Notes: generated by a model from the letters alone, not told the origin. A DNA stretch of 26,282 nt from Sanguinoderma infundibulare (GCA_032821775.1 JAVLRN010000044.1:1-26282), one strand, 5' to 3'; positions 1-9,328 are shown, counted from the stretch's first letter. Made by a program: numbers and translations.

Positions 1-758
1 TAACAGCCAAATATTCTGATTTTTTATTATTTAAACAAGCTTTTGAAATTATTAAAAGGGGGGATCATCTAACTGAAAAAGGTTTATTAGAAATAGTAGG
101 TTTAAAAAGCGCACTTAATTTAGGATTATCTGATAAGTTAAGAGCAGCTTTACCTAATTTTTTACCTGTTACTAGACCGCATTTAAATTTAATGGTATAC
201 CTAATCCATTTTTGGGTAGCCGGTTTCATTAGTGGAGATGGTTCTTTCTATTTAAGTATTAGATCTAAAATTTCTCCAACTAGCACTACCGGTAACATTT
301 GAAAAAGTGTTTCTTTGGTCTTTGGAGTCACTTTACATATCAGAGATAAAGAGGTAATCCAAGCTTTGTCTTCTTACTTTACTTCATTAAATGGTAAAGG
401 TTCTGATAGCTTAACAGTAAAGCCTTATTCTATTTCTATAACAAAACACTCTGTTAGTCTTTACATCAGAAGGTTTTCTGAAATTATTAATATAATTATT
501 CCCTTTTTTTGATAAGCATCCTATTCTTGGAGTAAAAAGTTTAGACTTTACCGATTTCAAAAAAGTAGCTGAAATTCTTCAAAATAAAGGGGCATTTAAC
601 TAGTTTAGGGTTTGAATCTATTCAAAAATTAAATTCTACTATGAATCTCAGAAGACCTTGAGGATCAGACACAAGTAGATTTAAAATATTGCTAGCTGGT
701 AAAGTAAAAAAAAAAAATGAAAATATTAATTAATTGCATGATAAATTTGATAGCCGTG
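1..758 (+). other. nad2 intron, 3' part (probably group I)
   Basis: This stretch precedes the first recognisable nad2 exon codons (Asp-Val-Tyr-Asp) and is filled with a LAGLIDADG endonuclease reading frame, so it is read as the 3' part of an intron in nad2. The 3' boundary at 758 is inferred: the conserved nad2 block Trp-Ala-Pro-Asp-Val-Tyr would be completed by an upstream exon outside the window, and position 758 is a G, as expected for the last base of a group I intron. I could not identify the conserved core elements in the visible part. Confidence 0.65.
3..733 (+). pseudogene. LAGLIDADG homing endonuclease remnant in nad2 intron (partial, two frameshifts)
   Basis: The window enters this ORF inside its first domain. 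It reads through a KRGDHLT block typical of I-OnuI-like enzymes and then the second LAGLIDADG motif, FWVAGFISGDGSF (about 204-242), so the protein was a two-motif homing endonuclease or maturase. Reading it needs one UGA taken as Trp (300-302), a +1 correction at the T7 run 504-510, another +1 correction at the G4 run 589-592, and a second UGA as Trp (659-661). It then ends at TAA 731-733. The start lies upstream of the window. With UGA as stop and no correction it is broken in four places, so I call it a decaying gene. Sequencing error at the homopolymers is the alternative. Confidence 0.75.
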
Positions 759-1575
759 GATGTCTATGATGATAGTCCAACAATAGTAACCATATGGTTA
801 ACAATTATGCCTAAAATATCAATCTTAATCTTCTTATTAGAAATACAAAGTCAAATAGGAAATAGTTTAATAACAATCTTTTCATTAACATTGAAAAATT
901 TATTATTAATAAGTTCATTATTATCTTTATTAATAGGAACTATAGTTGGTTTAGCACAATCAAGAATAAAAAGATTATTAGCCTACAGTACTATTTTCAC
1001 ATATAGGTTTCATATTATTAGCTTTAGCTATAAATACGGAACAATCAATAGATTCTTTCTTATTTTATATTATCCAATATTCTATTACTAATTTAAATAC
1101 ATTTTTAATTTTAATAGCATTAGGTTATATATTGAAAAATAATAGTCAATCTATTTTAGATTCATTCCAAGATATTAAATATATTACTGAACTTAAAGGT
1201 TTATTCTTTAATAATCCATTATTAAGTTTAAGTTTAACTATTTGTTTATTTAGTATGGCTGGTGTACCTCCTTTATTAGGTTTCTTTTCAAAACAATTTG
1301 TATTGTATTCAGCAATGCAAAGTGAATATTACTTTATTGGTATCTTAGCCATTATTGTAAGTGTTATAAGTGCTTCTTATTACTTAAAAATTATTAAAGT
1401 TTTACATTCTGAATCTAAAGATATGGTAGAAGCTACAGAAAGTCAAACTTCTTTAAGTTCACTTCATAGTTTTATGATTTCAACTTTAACTTTATTTATC
1501 TTATTATTTATTTTAAAACCTTCAATATTATTAAATAGTACACAATTACTAGCATTATCTTTATTTTATTGTTAA
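759..1575 (+). CDS. nad2: NADH dehydrogenase subunit 2, last exon (frameshift inside)
   Basis: Hydrophobic subunit of complex I, part of the proton-pumping membrane arm. Recognised by [20 protein letters not shown] at the exon start, RLLAYSTI in the middle, and [15 protein letters not shown] followed by a C-terminal membrane region. Upstream exons are outside the window. The frame changes at a T4 run (994-997): with three T the reading continues smoothly as YSTISHIGF and on through the ORF beginning near 1132, so the sequence carries one extra base relative to a functional gene. The C-terminal part is clean to TAA 1573-1575, one base before the nad3 ATG. Close nad2-nad3 coupling is usual in fungal mitochondria and suggests one transcript. 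The frameshift may be an assembly error, since nad2 is normally essential. Confidence 0.9.
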
Positions 1576-1576
1576 T

Positions 1577-1942
1577 ATGAATAATATTTTAATGTTATTT
1601 ATTTTTGTACCAATTTTAACTGGTATTTTATTATTACTTAATTTTTTATTAGCACCTAAAAATGCTTATGAATCTAAAGTTTCAGCTTATGAATGTGGTT
1701 TCTCACCAATTTATGGTCAGACTAGAAATGTTTTCCATATTAATTTCTTCTTAGTTGCTTTATTATTTTTAATTTTTGATTTAGAAGTACTGTTACTTTA
1801 TCCCTTAGCTGTTACATTGTACCAAGTAAGCGTTTTTGGTTTCTCTGTAGTACTTATATTCTTCATTGTATTAACTATTGGGTTTATACTTGAAATAGGA
1901 TCGGGTTCTATCTCTATTAGTAATAAAGAAATAAAAAATTAA
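1577..1942 (+). CDS. nad3: NADH dehydrogenase subunit 3
   Basis: Small membrane subunit of complex I, 121 residues, about the usual length. The family loop is visible: SAYECGFSPIYGQ (ECGF with the functionally important Cys), followed by FHINFFLVALLFLIFDLEVLLLYPLA, the conserved second helix with its acidic Asp-Leu-Glu. Three hydrophobic segments are evident. The ATG start is one base after the nad2 stop, so the two are probably co-transcribed and translated in tandem. No introns and no in-frame UGA. A C5 tract lies five bases behind the stop. Confidence 0.97.
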   Translation: MNNILMLFIFVPILTGILLLLNFLLAPKNAYESKVSAYECGFSPIYGQTRNVFHINFFLVALLFLIFDLEVLLLYPLAVTLYQVSVFGFSVVLIFFIVLTIGFILEIGSGSISISNKEIKN

Positions 1943-1946
1943 ATAT

Positions 1947-1951
1947 CCCCC
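1947..1951 (+). other. C5 motif behind nad3
   Basis: The sequence atatcccccttc begins two bases after the nad3 stop. A very similar motif follows nad1, both copies of the 632-aa gene and the QTE-repeat gene. It may be a 3'-end or processing signal; function is inferred only from position. Confidence 0.35.
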
Positions 1952-2391
1952 TTCTTAATTATAATTCTTACGAAATTAAAAACCTTCTAAAAAATAGTTA
2001 AGTACTAAAGTATCGGGATATATGGTATTTTTATAGAAAGAATCTAATTAAATAATATTACAAGAACTTATACTCCTGTTACCTACATCTTGCCATTAAA
2101 TGTTTAATTGAAGCATTATGGAACACCATGTTTTTTCTAATCTCTCCTAAAAGCCAGTAACATTCTATTCGAATAAGGTACCATCTAGTACCTAAATACT
2201 TTAAAATAGAATAATGAAATCTTATTCATTAATAAAATGTCAAAAAAGAACTAATTTAGTATAAAACCAAAAAATAAATAAAGCCTTTAATATCAATCAA
2301 AATATAAACTATTCAAGGGGTATAAGAAATTATATCTATTCTGAATAGAACAATTTAAATTATAAACTAATTATTTTTTTAAAAAAAGTAA

Positions 2392-2396
2392 GGGGG
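2392..2396 (-). other. C5 motif behind the QTE-repeat gene
   Basis: On the - strand the sequence reads atacccccttac, starting within ten bases of the TAA of the upstream gene. It matches the C5 motifs behind nad3 and nad1, but on the opposite strand. Confidence 0.35.
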
Positions 2397-2405
2397 TATA
2401 AAAAA

Positions 2406-2980
2406 TTATAGGTATATTATTAAGTGATCTGTAAATAAATAGTCCATAAAATCAGGTATTTCACTTACTACTTCTTCAGTTTGAATGTCTTTATCAGTAG
2501 TAGGTACATCAGTTTGAATATCTTTTTCTACAGAATGTACATCAGTTTGAATGTCTTTTTCTAGAGTAGGTACTACTTCAGTAGGTACTTCCTCAGTTTG
2601 GGTATCCATTTCAACTACTGTAATTATTTTAGTTTGTGAATCTTTATCTTCAGTGAAAATTTCAGTTTGAATATATTTCTCTGTAGTAGGTACTACTTCA
2701 GTCGGTATAACTTCAGTCTGTACCTCTTCACTTCGTGATTTTGTTTCAACTACTACTACTTCTTCAGTTTGTAAACCTTTTCTTCTGTGATTATTTCAGT
2801 TTGTAAACCTTTTTCTAATCTTGGTTCTTTCTCAGTTTGTGTAGATTTGTCTTGTTCTTCTATAGATTTACCAGAATAATATTTCCTATACAAACCCCAA
2901 CAAAGACTGAATGTTGCCCCAATTAATACTGGATAGATAACATAGTCCATGTTTATAGGATGTAAAATTAATTTTTCCAT
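2406..2980 (-). pseudogene. Small membrane-anchored QTE/QTD-repeat protein, one frameshift
   Basis: Two frames (2756-2980 and 2406-2609) plus the 146 bases between them form one gene of about 191 codons. The first part has a membrane segment (IYPVLIGATFSLCWGLY, about residues 15-32) followed by a charged stretch. The rest is an imperfect repeat of glutamine-threonine-acid units (STQTE, GLQTE, EVQTE, YIQTE, TQTE, DIQTD twice, DIQTE) spaced by acidic linkers. At + strand 2778-2781 a T4 run (AAAA in the gene) is one base shorter than in the neighbouring repeat (T5, near 2809-2813); one more base restores the repeat through the whole gap. I do not recognise the family. Its place beside the DNA polymerase suggests a plasmid protein; function unknown. 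A real slippage mutation and a sequencing error are both possible. Confidence 0.7.
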
Positions 2981-3016
2981 AAAGTTATTTGTTTTATTTT
3001 TTTTTTTGTTTTTCTA

Positions 3017-3038
3017 TAGAATAGAATACGTCTATCAA
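3017..3038 (-). promoter_or_regulatory. 22-nt repeat upstream of the QTE-repeat gene, putative plasmid promoter
   Basis: The + strand sequence tagaatagaatacgtctatc plus AA is identical at 3017-3038 and 9329-9350, in the same orientation. This copy starts 37 bases upstream of the QTE-repeat gene ATG, and the other 89 bases upstream of orf341. Position before two - strand genes suggests a promoter. A repeat left by recombination is the other reading. Confidence 0.5.
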
Positions 3039-3137
3039 TATTTAAGTTTAAAAATTTATTTTAGAATTATTTTTACTTAAAGAATGATATTCTCTTCTAT
3101 AACTTAGTATGTAACTATTCTTTGTAATTTTTTGTAA

Positions 3138-5756
3138 TTAGAAACTTTTAATTTCATTAATATGAAAAGATTTGGTGCTTACGAAGTTATTATTTTGGTC
3201 ATAAATTAACTGTCTTTTATTATTAGTAACACTTAATGTATATATTTCATCTTTAATTAGTATTTTTCCAGTACTTATATCTTTATACCAAATTTCATTT
3301 GGTGATTGAATAGAACTACCCAATTTAAGTAACTTTTTTAAGGAATTAAAATTAATAGGGTTTTTTAATCCCTTAACTCTAACAATCTCATAATTAGAAG
3401 TTTTACCCCCATATACCTTAGGACTTAAAAATACCGCTTCATCAAAAATATGTTCTAATTTAAATTGACCTAGTTCATTACCAACATATTTCAAAGGTAA
3501 AGGTTTATCAGTACTAATACTATCGGTATCTGAATAATAAATAATAATATCCTCCATATTTTTAAAATAACTCATATACACTCTAGCCCCAGCAGTAATT
3601 GTAGCTGCGATAGCAATATTAGTTAAAGAATTTTTAAATTTAGCGGGTAAATCCTCAATTAATTCATTTTCAGAAGAATAAGATATTAAATCTTTACCGT
3701 AACTTAAAGGAATAATATCTTTAATAGTAGCTACTTCAATTAGCTTATTCAAGTTACTACTATCTGTAATAATGTGTCGATCTAAGTTAGGATTCATACC
3801 AAATCGCCCATATAAACTATTAAGGAATAATTTACTAATTGTATAAGCACTAGAATATTTATCACTATTTTTTTTCATGTTGTAATAAAAATCAACATAT
3901 TCATTAAAAATGTGTTTACATTCAAAGTGTATACACTTTTTATATTTAAATCTATAACCTAATTCAAGAGCTCTATTTATTTCAATAGAAGTGTAAACAC
4001 CTCTCCAATAACCTGTTGGAGCAACAGTTTTACCATTTATTTTATGTAATAGTAAAGGAGCTTTTATATTTTCTGGGCAATATACATCAACATCAACAAA
4101 ACTAAATTTATTACAATCTTTAATTATACTTTCTATTAAATTAGAATTACCATCAATTAAAGTAGGTTGTCCTACTGGCATTTTAAAAAATTTCATAATG
4201 TAAGCATATAGTGAATTAATATCATAATAATAGATTTTTTTACCATATGGTATATAAACATCTACAGCACCTCCAAAGTAAGAATTTTTAATGAATTTGT
4301 AAATTTCACCGGTAATATTAGCTATTTTTAAATCATCAGTCATAAAGTGGCTTCTAAAGTTAGCAAAAGCTAAGGATGATAGTGAAGGATATTTACTTCC
4401 ATTTACTCTAGTAACTTCAAAGTTTTCTTTGAAAAATTTATCTAAAATATCATAAAGAACTTTACAGTCATTATTACAATAAACCTCTACCTCATTTTTT
4501 AAATTCCAGGGTACATATTTGTATTTAGCGGAATATTCTCTATATTGTGCTTCAGTAATTTTACCAAAATATTTTATATCTGGCACAATTCCTTCATAAT
4601 TTAAATTTTGAGGAGTTACAAAGTCATAAGGGAATAAACCTTTACTTTCAACATCAAACTGGTTAGATAATTTACTTAATGAAGAAGGTAACATTAAGTA
4701 AGAGTCTCTAAAATACAACTTATACTTACCATTATTATATTTAAATTTTATATTTACAAATTTACCGTCATTCATTACTATTTCCAAGTTTTCAGATAAT
4801 TGATTTAAAATATCTAATAAAAATACACCATCAAAATTACTAAAATTATGGAGATATATTTTATAACCATCATACTTTCTTGTCATTAAGCTTTTTATAG
4901 CGGTAACTAACATTTGTGTTGAGTTTTCGTAATTGCTCAAATAAAAGTAAAAATAATTTTTACCATCATAAATACTTAAGGCATAGGGAATTAGTATATC
5001 ATTATATCTATAAGTTTCTAAATCCATTGTTATGAATTTTTCAATTGAAAATGCTCGGGCTTTTAATTTCTTAATAATTGGGAAATTATAAAATTTTTCT
5101 TTATAATCTAAGTATCCATCCTTAAAATATTTTACTTGGTCTTTAATAGACCTTTTGAAAGTACCTAGGTTATTAATATCTAATAATTCATCAGTAAAGG
5201 ATATAACAGTTTTATTATTCAATCTATAATCAATTAACATTTTATTTTTATTAAATTTTATATGGTAAACACCTCTAGAATTTCTCTTATAAACTACAGC
5301 TTCTTTATCTTGTAGGATGAAATCTACACCACCCCAATCAAAAAGATCCATAGTCATTGGAAAATTGTAAGAACCTATATTTAATAAATTAACCCAATTT
5401 TTTTTTAATTTAGTAGAAGTTGGTTTATTTAAAATAGTTCTATTATTTACAATTTCATCACCCACAAATTTATAATTTATAATAATATCTTCAATTTTGA
5501 AACCTTTATAATTCTCTTCTTTAAGAAGCCAATGTTCAATAAAAACATCTTTTAGATCATAAATAGTTGATTTATTTACCCTTTGTAAAGTAGAAATACT
5601 TCTAATTAGATTATCTGTAGTTTTAATTTTAAAAATTACCAAAACATATTTATCATCTTCTAAAGAAGAAATGATAGTATTATTAAATTTTACTAAAGCC
5701 AGTATAATTTCTGTATTTGTTATTAATTTATTTTTAGGTTTAATTATATTACCCAT
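3138..5756 (-). CDS. dpo: Family B DNA polymerase of linear mitochondrial plasmid type
   Basis: An 872-residue protein-primed replicative polymerase with 3'-5' exonuclease, which would copy a linear plasmid inside the mitochondrion. Motifs in order: Exo I DLET (about 245-248), Exo II HNFSNFD (303-309), Exo III YCNND (426-430), Pol A YYDINSLYAY (510-519), Pol B KLFLNSLYG (642-650), Pol C YSDTDS (741-746) and the KxY-like SPKVYGGK (778-785). All catalytic Asp residues are present. The roughly 230 residues before Exo I match the place where plasmid polymerases carry a terminal-protein-like region. The ATG at 5756 is the first in frame. All Trp codons are TGG and the frame is intact over 2.6 kb, so this copy could still be functional or was integrated recently. 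Confidence 0.95.
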   Translation of the reverse strand: MGNIIKPKNKLITNTEIILALVKFNNTIISSLEDDKYVLVIFKIKTTDNLIRSISTLQRVNKSTIYDLKDVFIEHWLLKEENYKGFKIEDIIINYKFVGDEIVNNRTILNKPTSTKLKKNWVNLLNIGSYNFPMTMDLFDWGGVDFILQDKEAVVYKRNSRGVYHIKFNKNKMLIDYRLNNKTVISFTDELLDINNLGTFKRSIKDQVKYFKDGYLDYKEKFYNFPIIKKLKARAFSIEKFITMDLETYRYNDILIPYALSIYDGKNYFYFYLSNYENSTQMLVTAIKSLMTRKYDGYKIYLHNFSNFDGVFLLDILNQLSENLEIVMNDGKFVNIKFKYNNGKYKLYFRDSYLMLPSSLSKLSNQFDVESKGLFPYDFVTPQNLNYEGIVPDIKYFGKITEAQYREYSAKYKYVPWNLKNEVEVYCNNDCKVLYDILDKFFKENFEVTRVNGSKYPSLSSLAFANFRSHFMTDDLKIANITGEIYKFIKNSYFGGAVDVYIPYGKKIYYYDINSLYAYIMKFFKMPVGQPTLIDGNSNLIESIIKDCNKFSFVDVDVYCPENIKAPLLLHKINGKTVAPTGYWRGVYTSIEINRALELGYRFKYKKCIHFECKHIFNEYVDFYYNMKKNSDKYSSAYTISKLFLNSLYGRFGMNPNLDRHIITDSSNLNKLIEVATIKDIIPLSYGKDLISYSSENELIEDLPAKFKNSLTNIAIAATITAGARVYMSYFKNMEDIIIYYSDTDSISTDKPLPLKYVGNELGQFKLEHIFDEAVFLSPKVYGGKTSNYEIVRVKGLKNPINFNSLKKLLKLGSSIQSPNEIWYKDISTGKILIKDEIYTLSVTNNKRQLIYDQNNNFVSTKSFHINEIKSF

Positions 5757-5792
5757 ATCGACTATTAAGATAAGGGTTTTTTTTGTTTTGGT

Positions 5793-5861
5793 ACACCTTG
5801 CTGGACTCTAACCTGCATCCGGATTATAAAATCCTGGTTTTAACAATTAAACTAAAGGTTA
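5793..5861 (-). tRNA. Degenerate tRNA-like sequence between dpo and orf632
   Basis: On the - strand a cloverleaf can be drawn: acceptor TAACCTT with AAGGTGT (five of seven pairs), D stem GTTT/AAAC with an AATTG-type loop, and T arm GCAGG/CCAGC with one mismatch. The anticodon arm allows only a six-base loop (TTTATA) or a four-base loop, so no anticodon can be assigned. Depending on where a base is missing it could read TAT (Ile) or something else. It is probably a decayed tRNA or a tRNA-like processing mark between two plasmid genes. Confidence 0.4.
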
Positions 5862-5863
5862 TA

Positions 5864-5868
5864 GGGGG
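5864..5868 (-). other. C5 motif behind orf632
   Basis: On the - strand the sequence reads ttacccccta, about 32 bases downstream of the orf632 stop, resembling the C5 motifs behind nad3, nad1 and two other genes. Confidence 0.3.
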
Positions 5869-5899
5869 TAATTTATTATTAATGAGGGGCTACTTAAAT

Positions 5900-7798
5900 T
5901 TATTTATTTAATTCTTTTGAAATTTCAAGCATCAAATCTTTATACCATTTTATATATTCATATTCAGTAACTATATAAGCTGTGTCCTTTCTTATTAGTT
6001 CATGAACATAATTAGGATATAATGGTATACCCATACTTAACATAGCTATAGATCTGTTTTCTTTTACCCTAATTAATAAATATTTTAATACATCTTCTGA
6101 ACATATTAATCTTAAGTCGTTAGGATTATTATTATACACCTGTGAATGAGCATATAAACTAGGATCACTTATAATTGCTGTTTTTAAGTGAGGAGATAAA
6201 TTAAAGTCATTCCATATCTCATCGAAATTTTTAATTCTTAAATTTAAAAAATCAGTTATTTGATCATAAGAATCAAAGACTTGAGATCTTTGAATCTCAA
6301 ATTCATAATCAAATAATTTGTACTTATAATCACAAAATGTTATATGAAAACCAAATAAATTAACATGCGCAAATCTTTCTTGCCTATTTGTTACACCTTC
6401 TTGTTCTCTTATTTTAAGAGATATATAATTTTTAATTTGTTCATGTAAAGAAATAGTTGAATTAGGTTTTAATGTTCCACCACTAGTACTACTAATAAAA
6501 TTATTAATTTTATTAATTAATATTTGATTATTATTAGTATCTAATACAGGATAAAATTCAATAAATCTTAATAAATCCAATAATGAAGAACATTTACTTT
6601 TACCACTTAATAATAAAAAGTGAATGTTATAATCTTTACTTTCATCATATATACCATAATCATATATACCATTAAATAATACAGGATGACCAAATAATCT
6701 TTGGTAATCTAAGTATATAGTAGAATATTTTCTTAAATAAGGAAAATTATTTATATCATTTTCTAATAAATATTTATTGAACAGAGATGTTTTTATAGCT
6801 TTTTTTAATACTAATTTAAGTTGACAATCTACTGTATCTGGTACATAACATCCTAAGCTTCTAATATGTTCTAAAAATTTTATATTATTCCAGAATGAAC
6901 AATTATTATATACATATTCAACGTAATTATGGGTATGTCCTAAATAAACACTTATATAAGGGGATACAACAGAGTTAATAGGTTGAACCGCATTTTCGGT
7001 TGTATTTGCCTGATTATTAAGTTGATTATTATGCTGTGCATTTGAATTTGAATTTGAATCTGAACCAGGTTGTATATTTGCTTGGTTATTCGTTTGTACA
7101 TTAGTTTGTACATTAGTTTGCACATTACTATTAGATGGTGTACTTTCATTTGGTTGACAATAAATAACATTAAATAATTTTATGTAATTTAAATTAATAA
7201 AATTATTAAATATAAAAATAATAGGGAATGATAATAGAATAATTACTTGAAATAAAGCTAATTTTGTAGTTTTATTTACATCTAATTCATAGTTATATTT
7301 ATTAAGATTAACATACATATAATTTAGGTATATAAAAAAAATTAAAGTATTTTCAAATAAGAAAAATTCATAGAAAGATTCACCAAAATAACTAAAATAG
7401 AATGAAAATATTCTTATTAATACTAAAATACTCATTATTATTAATCCGATATTAAATAACAAATAAGAGATAAAATAATGATATACACTCATATCATCTT
7501 TGATTTTTTTAATGAAGAATGGTATACCTTTTATTAATATTGTAGTTATCCTACATAATAAATTGAATTTCAAAAATAAAGCATAAATTAAACCTAATGT
7601 TAATAACAATATCTTTATAGACAAAGGTAAATTTAAAGACATAAATATATCTTGTCTTACAAATAATGTTATGGTACCTAATATCATTAATAATAAACCT
7701 ATTATTATACTATTTATTAATGCCCCGGTTCTTAACCTAATTATTTTATAATAATAATTAATGAATTTATAAAAATAAAATTTTAAAAATTTTAACAT
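5900..7798 (-). CDS. Plasmid-type membrane protein, 632 aa, unknown function
   Basis: I do not recognise the family. The N-terminal third has about five hydrophobic segments (roughly residues 24-47, 57-76, 107-135, 143-160, 178-200) separated by basic loops. Around 215-275 comes a low-complexity Asn/Gln/Ser/Thr region with NVQT three times in a row. The last 350 residues are mostly soluble, with the landmarks SFWNN and KLVLKKA. ATG start at 7798, TAA at 5900. A diverged, broken copy lies on the + strand at 19953-21804 and shares the hydrophobic part (KFNLLCRI, KGIPFFIK) and the LVLKKA region. The conserved soluble part outside the repeat suggests a plasmid-specific membrane protein. All Trp codons are TGG. 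The role is not inferable from the sequence. Confidence 0.85.
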   Translation of the reverse strand: MLKFLKFYFYKFINYYYKIIRLRTGALINSIIIGLLLMILGTITLFVRQDIFMSLNLPLSIKILLLTLGLIYALFLKFNLLCRITTILIKGIPFFIKKIKDDMSVYHYFISYLLFNIGLIIMSILVLIRIFSFYFSYFGESFYEFFLFENTLIFFIYLNYMYVNLNKYNYELDVNKTTKLALFQVIILLSFPIIFIFNNFINLNYIKLFNVIYCQPNESTPSNSNVQTNVQTNVQTNNQANIQPGSDSNSNSNAQHNNQLNNQANTTENAVQPINSVVSPYISVYLGHTHNYVEYVYNNCSFWNNIKFLEHIRSLGCYVPDTVDCQLKLVLKKAIKTSLFNKYLLENDINNFPYLRKYSTIYLDYQRLFGHPVLFNGIYDYGIYDESKDYNIHFLLLSGKSKCSSLLDLLRFIEFYPVLDTNNNQILINKINNFISSTSGGTLKPNSTISLHEQIKNYISLKIREQEGVTNRQERFAHVNLFGFHITFCDYKYKLFDYEFEIQRSQVFDSYDQITDFLNLRIKNFDEIWNDFNLSPHLKTAIISDPSLYAHSQVYNNNPNDLRLICSEDVLKYLLIRVKENRSIAMLSMGIPLYPNYVHELIRKDTAYIVTEYEYIKWYKDLMLEISKELNK

Positions 7799-7889
7799 CG
7801 TATAACCTTATAAAAAATTTTAGAATAAGTTATTATTTAATTTATGTTAATTACTTATTAAAACTAACATATTAGTATATATAAATTTA

Positions 7890-7908
7890 TTTTTTTAATT
7901 AGAATAGA
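7890..7908 (-). promoter_or_regulatory. Partial copy of the plasmid promoter-like element upstream of orf632
   Basis: The + strand sequence tttttttaattagaataga is the same 19 bases as at 9319-9337, where it overlaps the 22-nt repeat before orf341. Here it sits 92 bases upstream of the orf632 start, on the side a promoter would need. The second half of the 22-nt repeat is missing. Confidence 0.4.
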
Positions 7909-8040
7909 TTTATATATAAAACCTTTTAATCTCTATCTAAATAACAGGTTGAAAAACAATTATTTAAGATATGGCGTAGCTTGAGTAATATTAAAAATTG
8001 AGGATATATTAAAAAAAACAACACAACAAAATAATTGGTT

Positions 8041-9240
8041 CTATAAATATAGATACAATAAAACAAAAATACCATTTAAGATAACGGGAAATAAAATATT
8101 TTTTAAATAAAAATCCATATATAAACGTTTTAAATCAACTTTAGAGTATGCAATATTTTCTTTTTCCTTAAACCAATTACGTAAGTAATTTGGTAAATAT
8201 AAAGGTGTAGTTATTCACCTATTTAAGTATAATATTAATACAGTTAATTCAATTAATAAATATAATATATATATAAAACCAAATATAATATAATAATATA
8301 ATATAGTTTTATAACTTATATAAAAACTTAAAATAGTTAAAAATAATAAGTGAATAAAACCTAAGAAATAATATTTTAAATCAATTTTTATAATCTCATT
8401 AAATTTATTATTATTATTATTATTATTATTACTAATATTATTATTATTATTATTAAATACACTAAAATATCTATTATTCAATTTGAATTTATTTTTTAAA
8501 GTAGATAAACCCAATAAAATAAAACTTTCATCTGATGGTTTACCACCATCTATTAATCTAATAACAATATTTTTATTAACATTAAATAAACAAAAAGTAA
8601 TAATTGGTGCATAAACAATCATAAATAGTTTAATATGTCTACTTCGCGCTAATAGCCAATCTAGTTTATCTCTATCAGTTTTAAGAAAATCTAAAGTTCT
8701 CATTGGATAAGCATGTTCTACGTATTTATTTACTAACACTTTATAAAATATACCTGCACTAATAATTTGTACAGTCCCAATACCCATAGTTAAAGGTGTA
8801 AAAGCAGTATATTCTATATTTTTCAATATATTTATAGCATTATTAATATTAAAATCACCAAAATTACCTAAAGGTTTAATAGGATCAAATTTATCATACA
8901 TTCCTTTAAATTCTTCAAAAGAAGGATAATTCTTTATTGGAAAAATAGATGATGATTTATTTTCTACAGATTTTTCTATTATTTTATCAACAACATTACC
9001 TTTTGTAGCTTTTACTAAAATTTGTGAGAAAAAATCACTAAATTGATCTTTAACTAAGTTATTAAAACTATTAAATATTTTTACTGGATAAAGTGATTCT
9101 GTTGGTTCATAATTAGGAAATAACTCTGCAAAAGGTGTTGATTCATTAAATAAATTTTCATTCATTTCTTCCATTGAATTATTAAAATTGTCAATGTTTT
9201 TTCTTACTATTACTAAAGCTCCTTCATTAGCATTTTCCAC
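8041..9240 (-). CDS. Plasmid-type membrane protein with poly-Asn tract; frame continues through UGA
   Basis: ATG at 9240 opens a frame of 341 codons to a UGA at 8215-8217. The same frame then continues, with protein-like composition, for another 57 codons to TAG at 8041-8043, giving 399 residues if UGA is Trp. The first 150 residues are hydrophilic. Hydrophobic segments follow near 157-180 and 205-228, then an Asn-rich stretch (about 264-282, from an ATT microsatellite), then two more near 290-340 and a last one in the extension (FPVILNGIFVLLYLYL). The extension also holds PNYLRNWFKEKE, which looks like real coding sequence. No family recognised. It is the first gene of the plasmid block in transcription order. 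If the host reads UGA as stop, the product is the 341-aa form, without its last membrane segment. Confidence 0.7.
8404..8455 (+). repeat. ATT/TTA microsatellite inside orf341
   Basis: Two uninterrupted runs of the trinucleotide att, separated by actaat, encode the poly-Asn tract of the - strand membrane protein. Trinucleotide units keep the frame, so length variation should be tolerated. Confidence 0.85.
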
Positions 9241-9328
9241 AACATTCGTATCTAAATTATTTATGTTATTGTTTAATAAAACATTATTTTTTATGATATA
9301 GTTAAAACATAAAAAATGTTTTTTTAAT

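Larger units (their letters stand above)
1943..2405. other. Non-coding spacer nad3 to plasmid block
   Basis: No gene seen. It holds the C5 motif of nad3, a small hairpin (ggtac/gtacc with loop catcta, near 2178-2193) and a repeated G-rich motif, aaggggtataagaaattata at 2315-2334 and aagggggtataaaaaattata near 2390-2410. The second copy sits at the 3' end of the - strand QTE-repeat gene. I found no tRNA here. Confidence 0.6.

Noticed and set aside
315..512. Independent 65-codon gene
   Set aside because: It is the middle part of the nad2-intron LAGLIDADG frame, bounded by a UGA upstream and a frameshift downstream.
2178..2193. Hairpin ggtac/gtacc as a terminator
   Set aside because: Five pairs in AT-rich DNA, over 200 bases from any gene end; not distinguishable from chance.
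6952..7170. 72-codon ORF on the - strand inside orf632
   Set aside because: Out-of-frame shadow of the Asn/Gln repeat region of the 632-aa gene; low complexity only.
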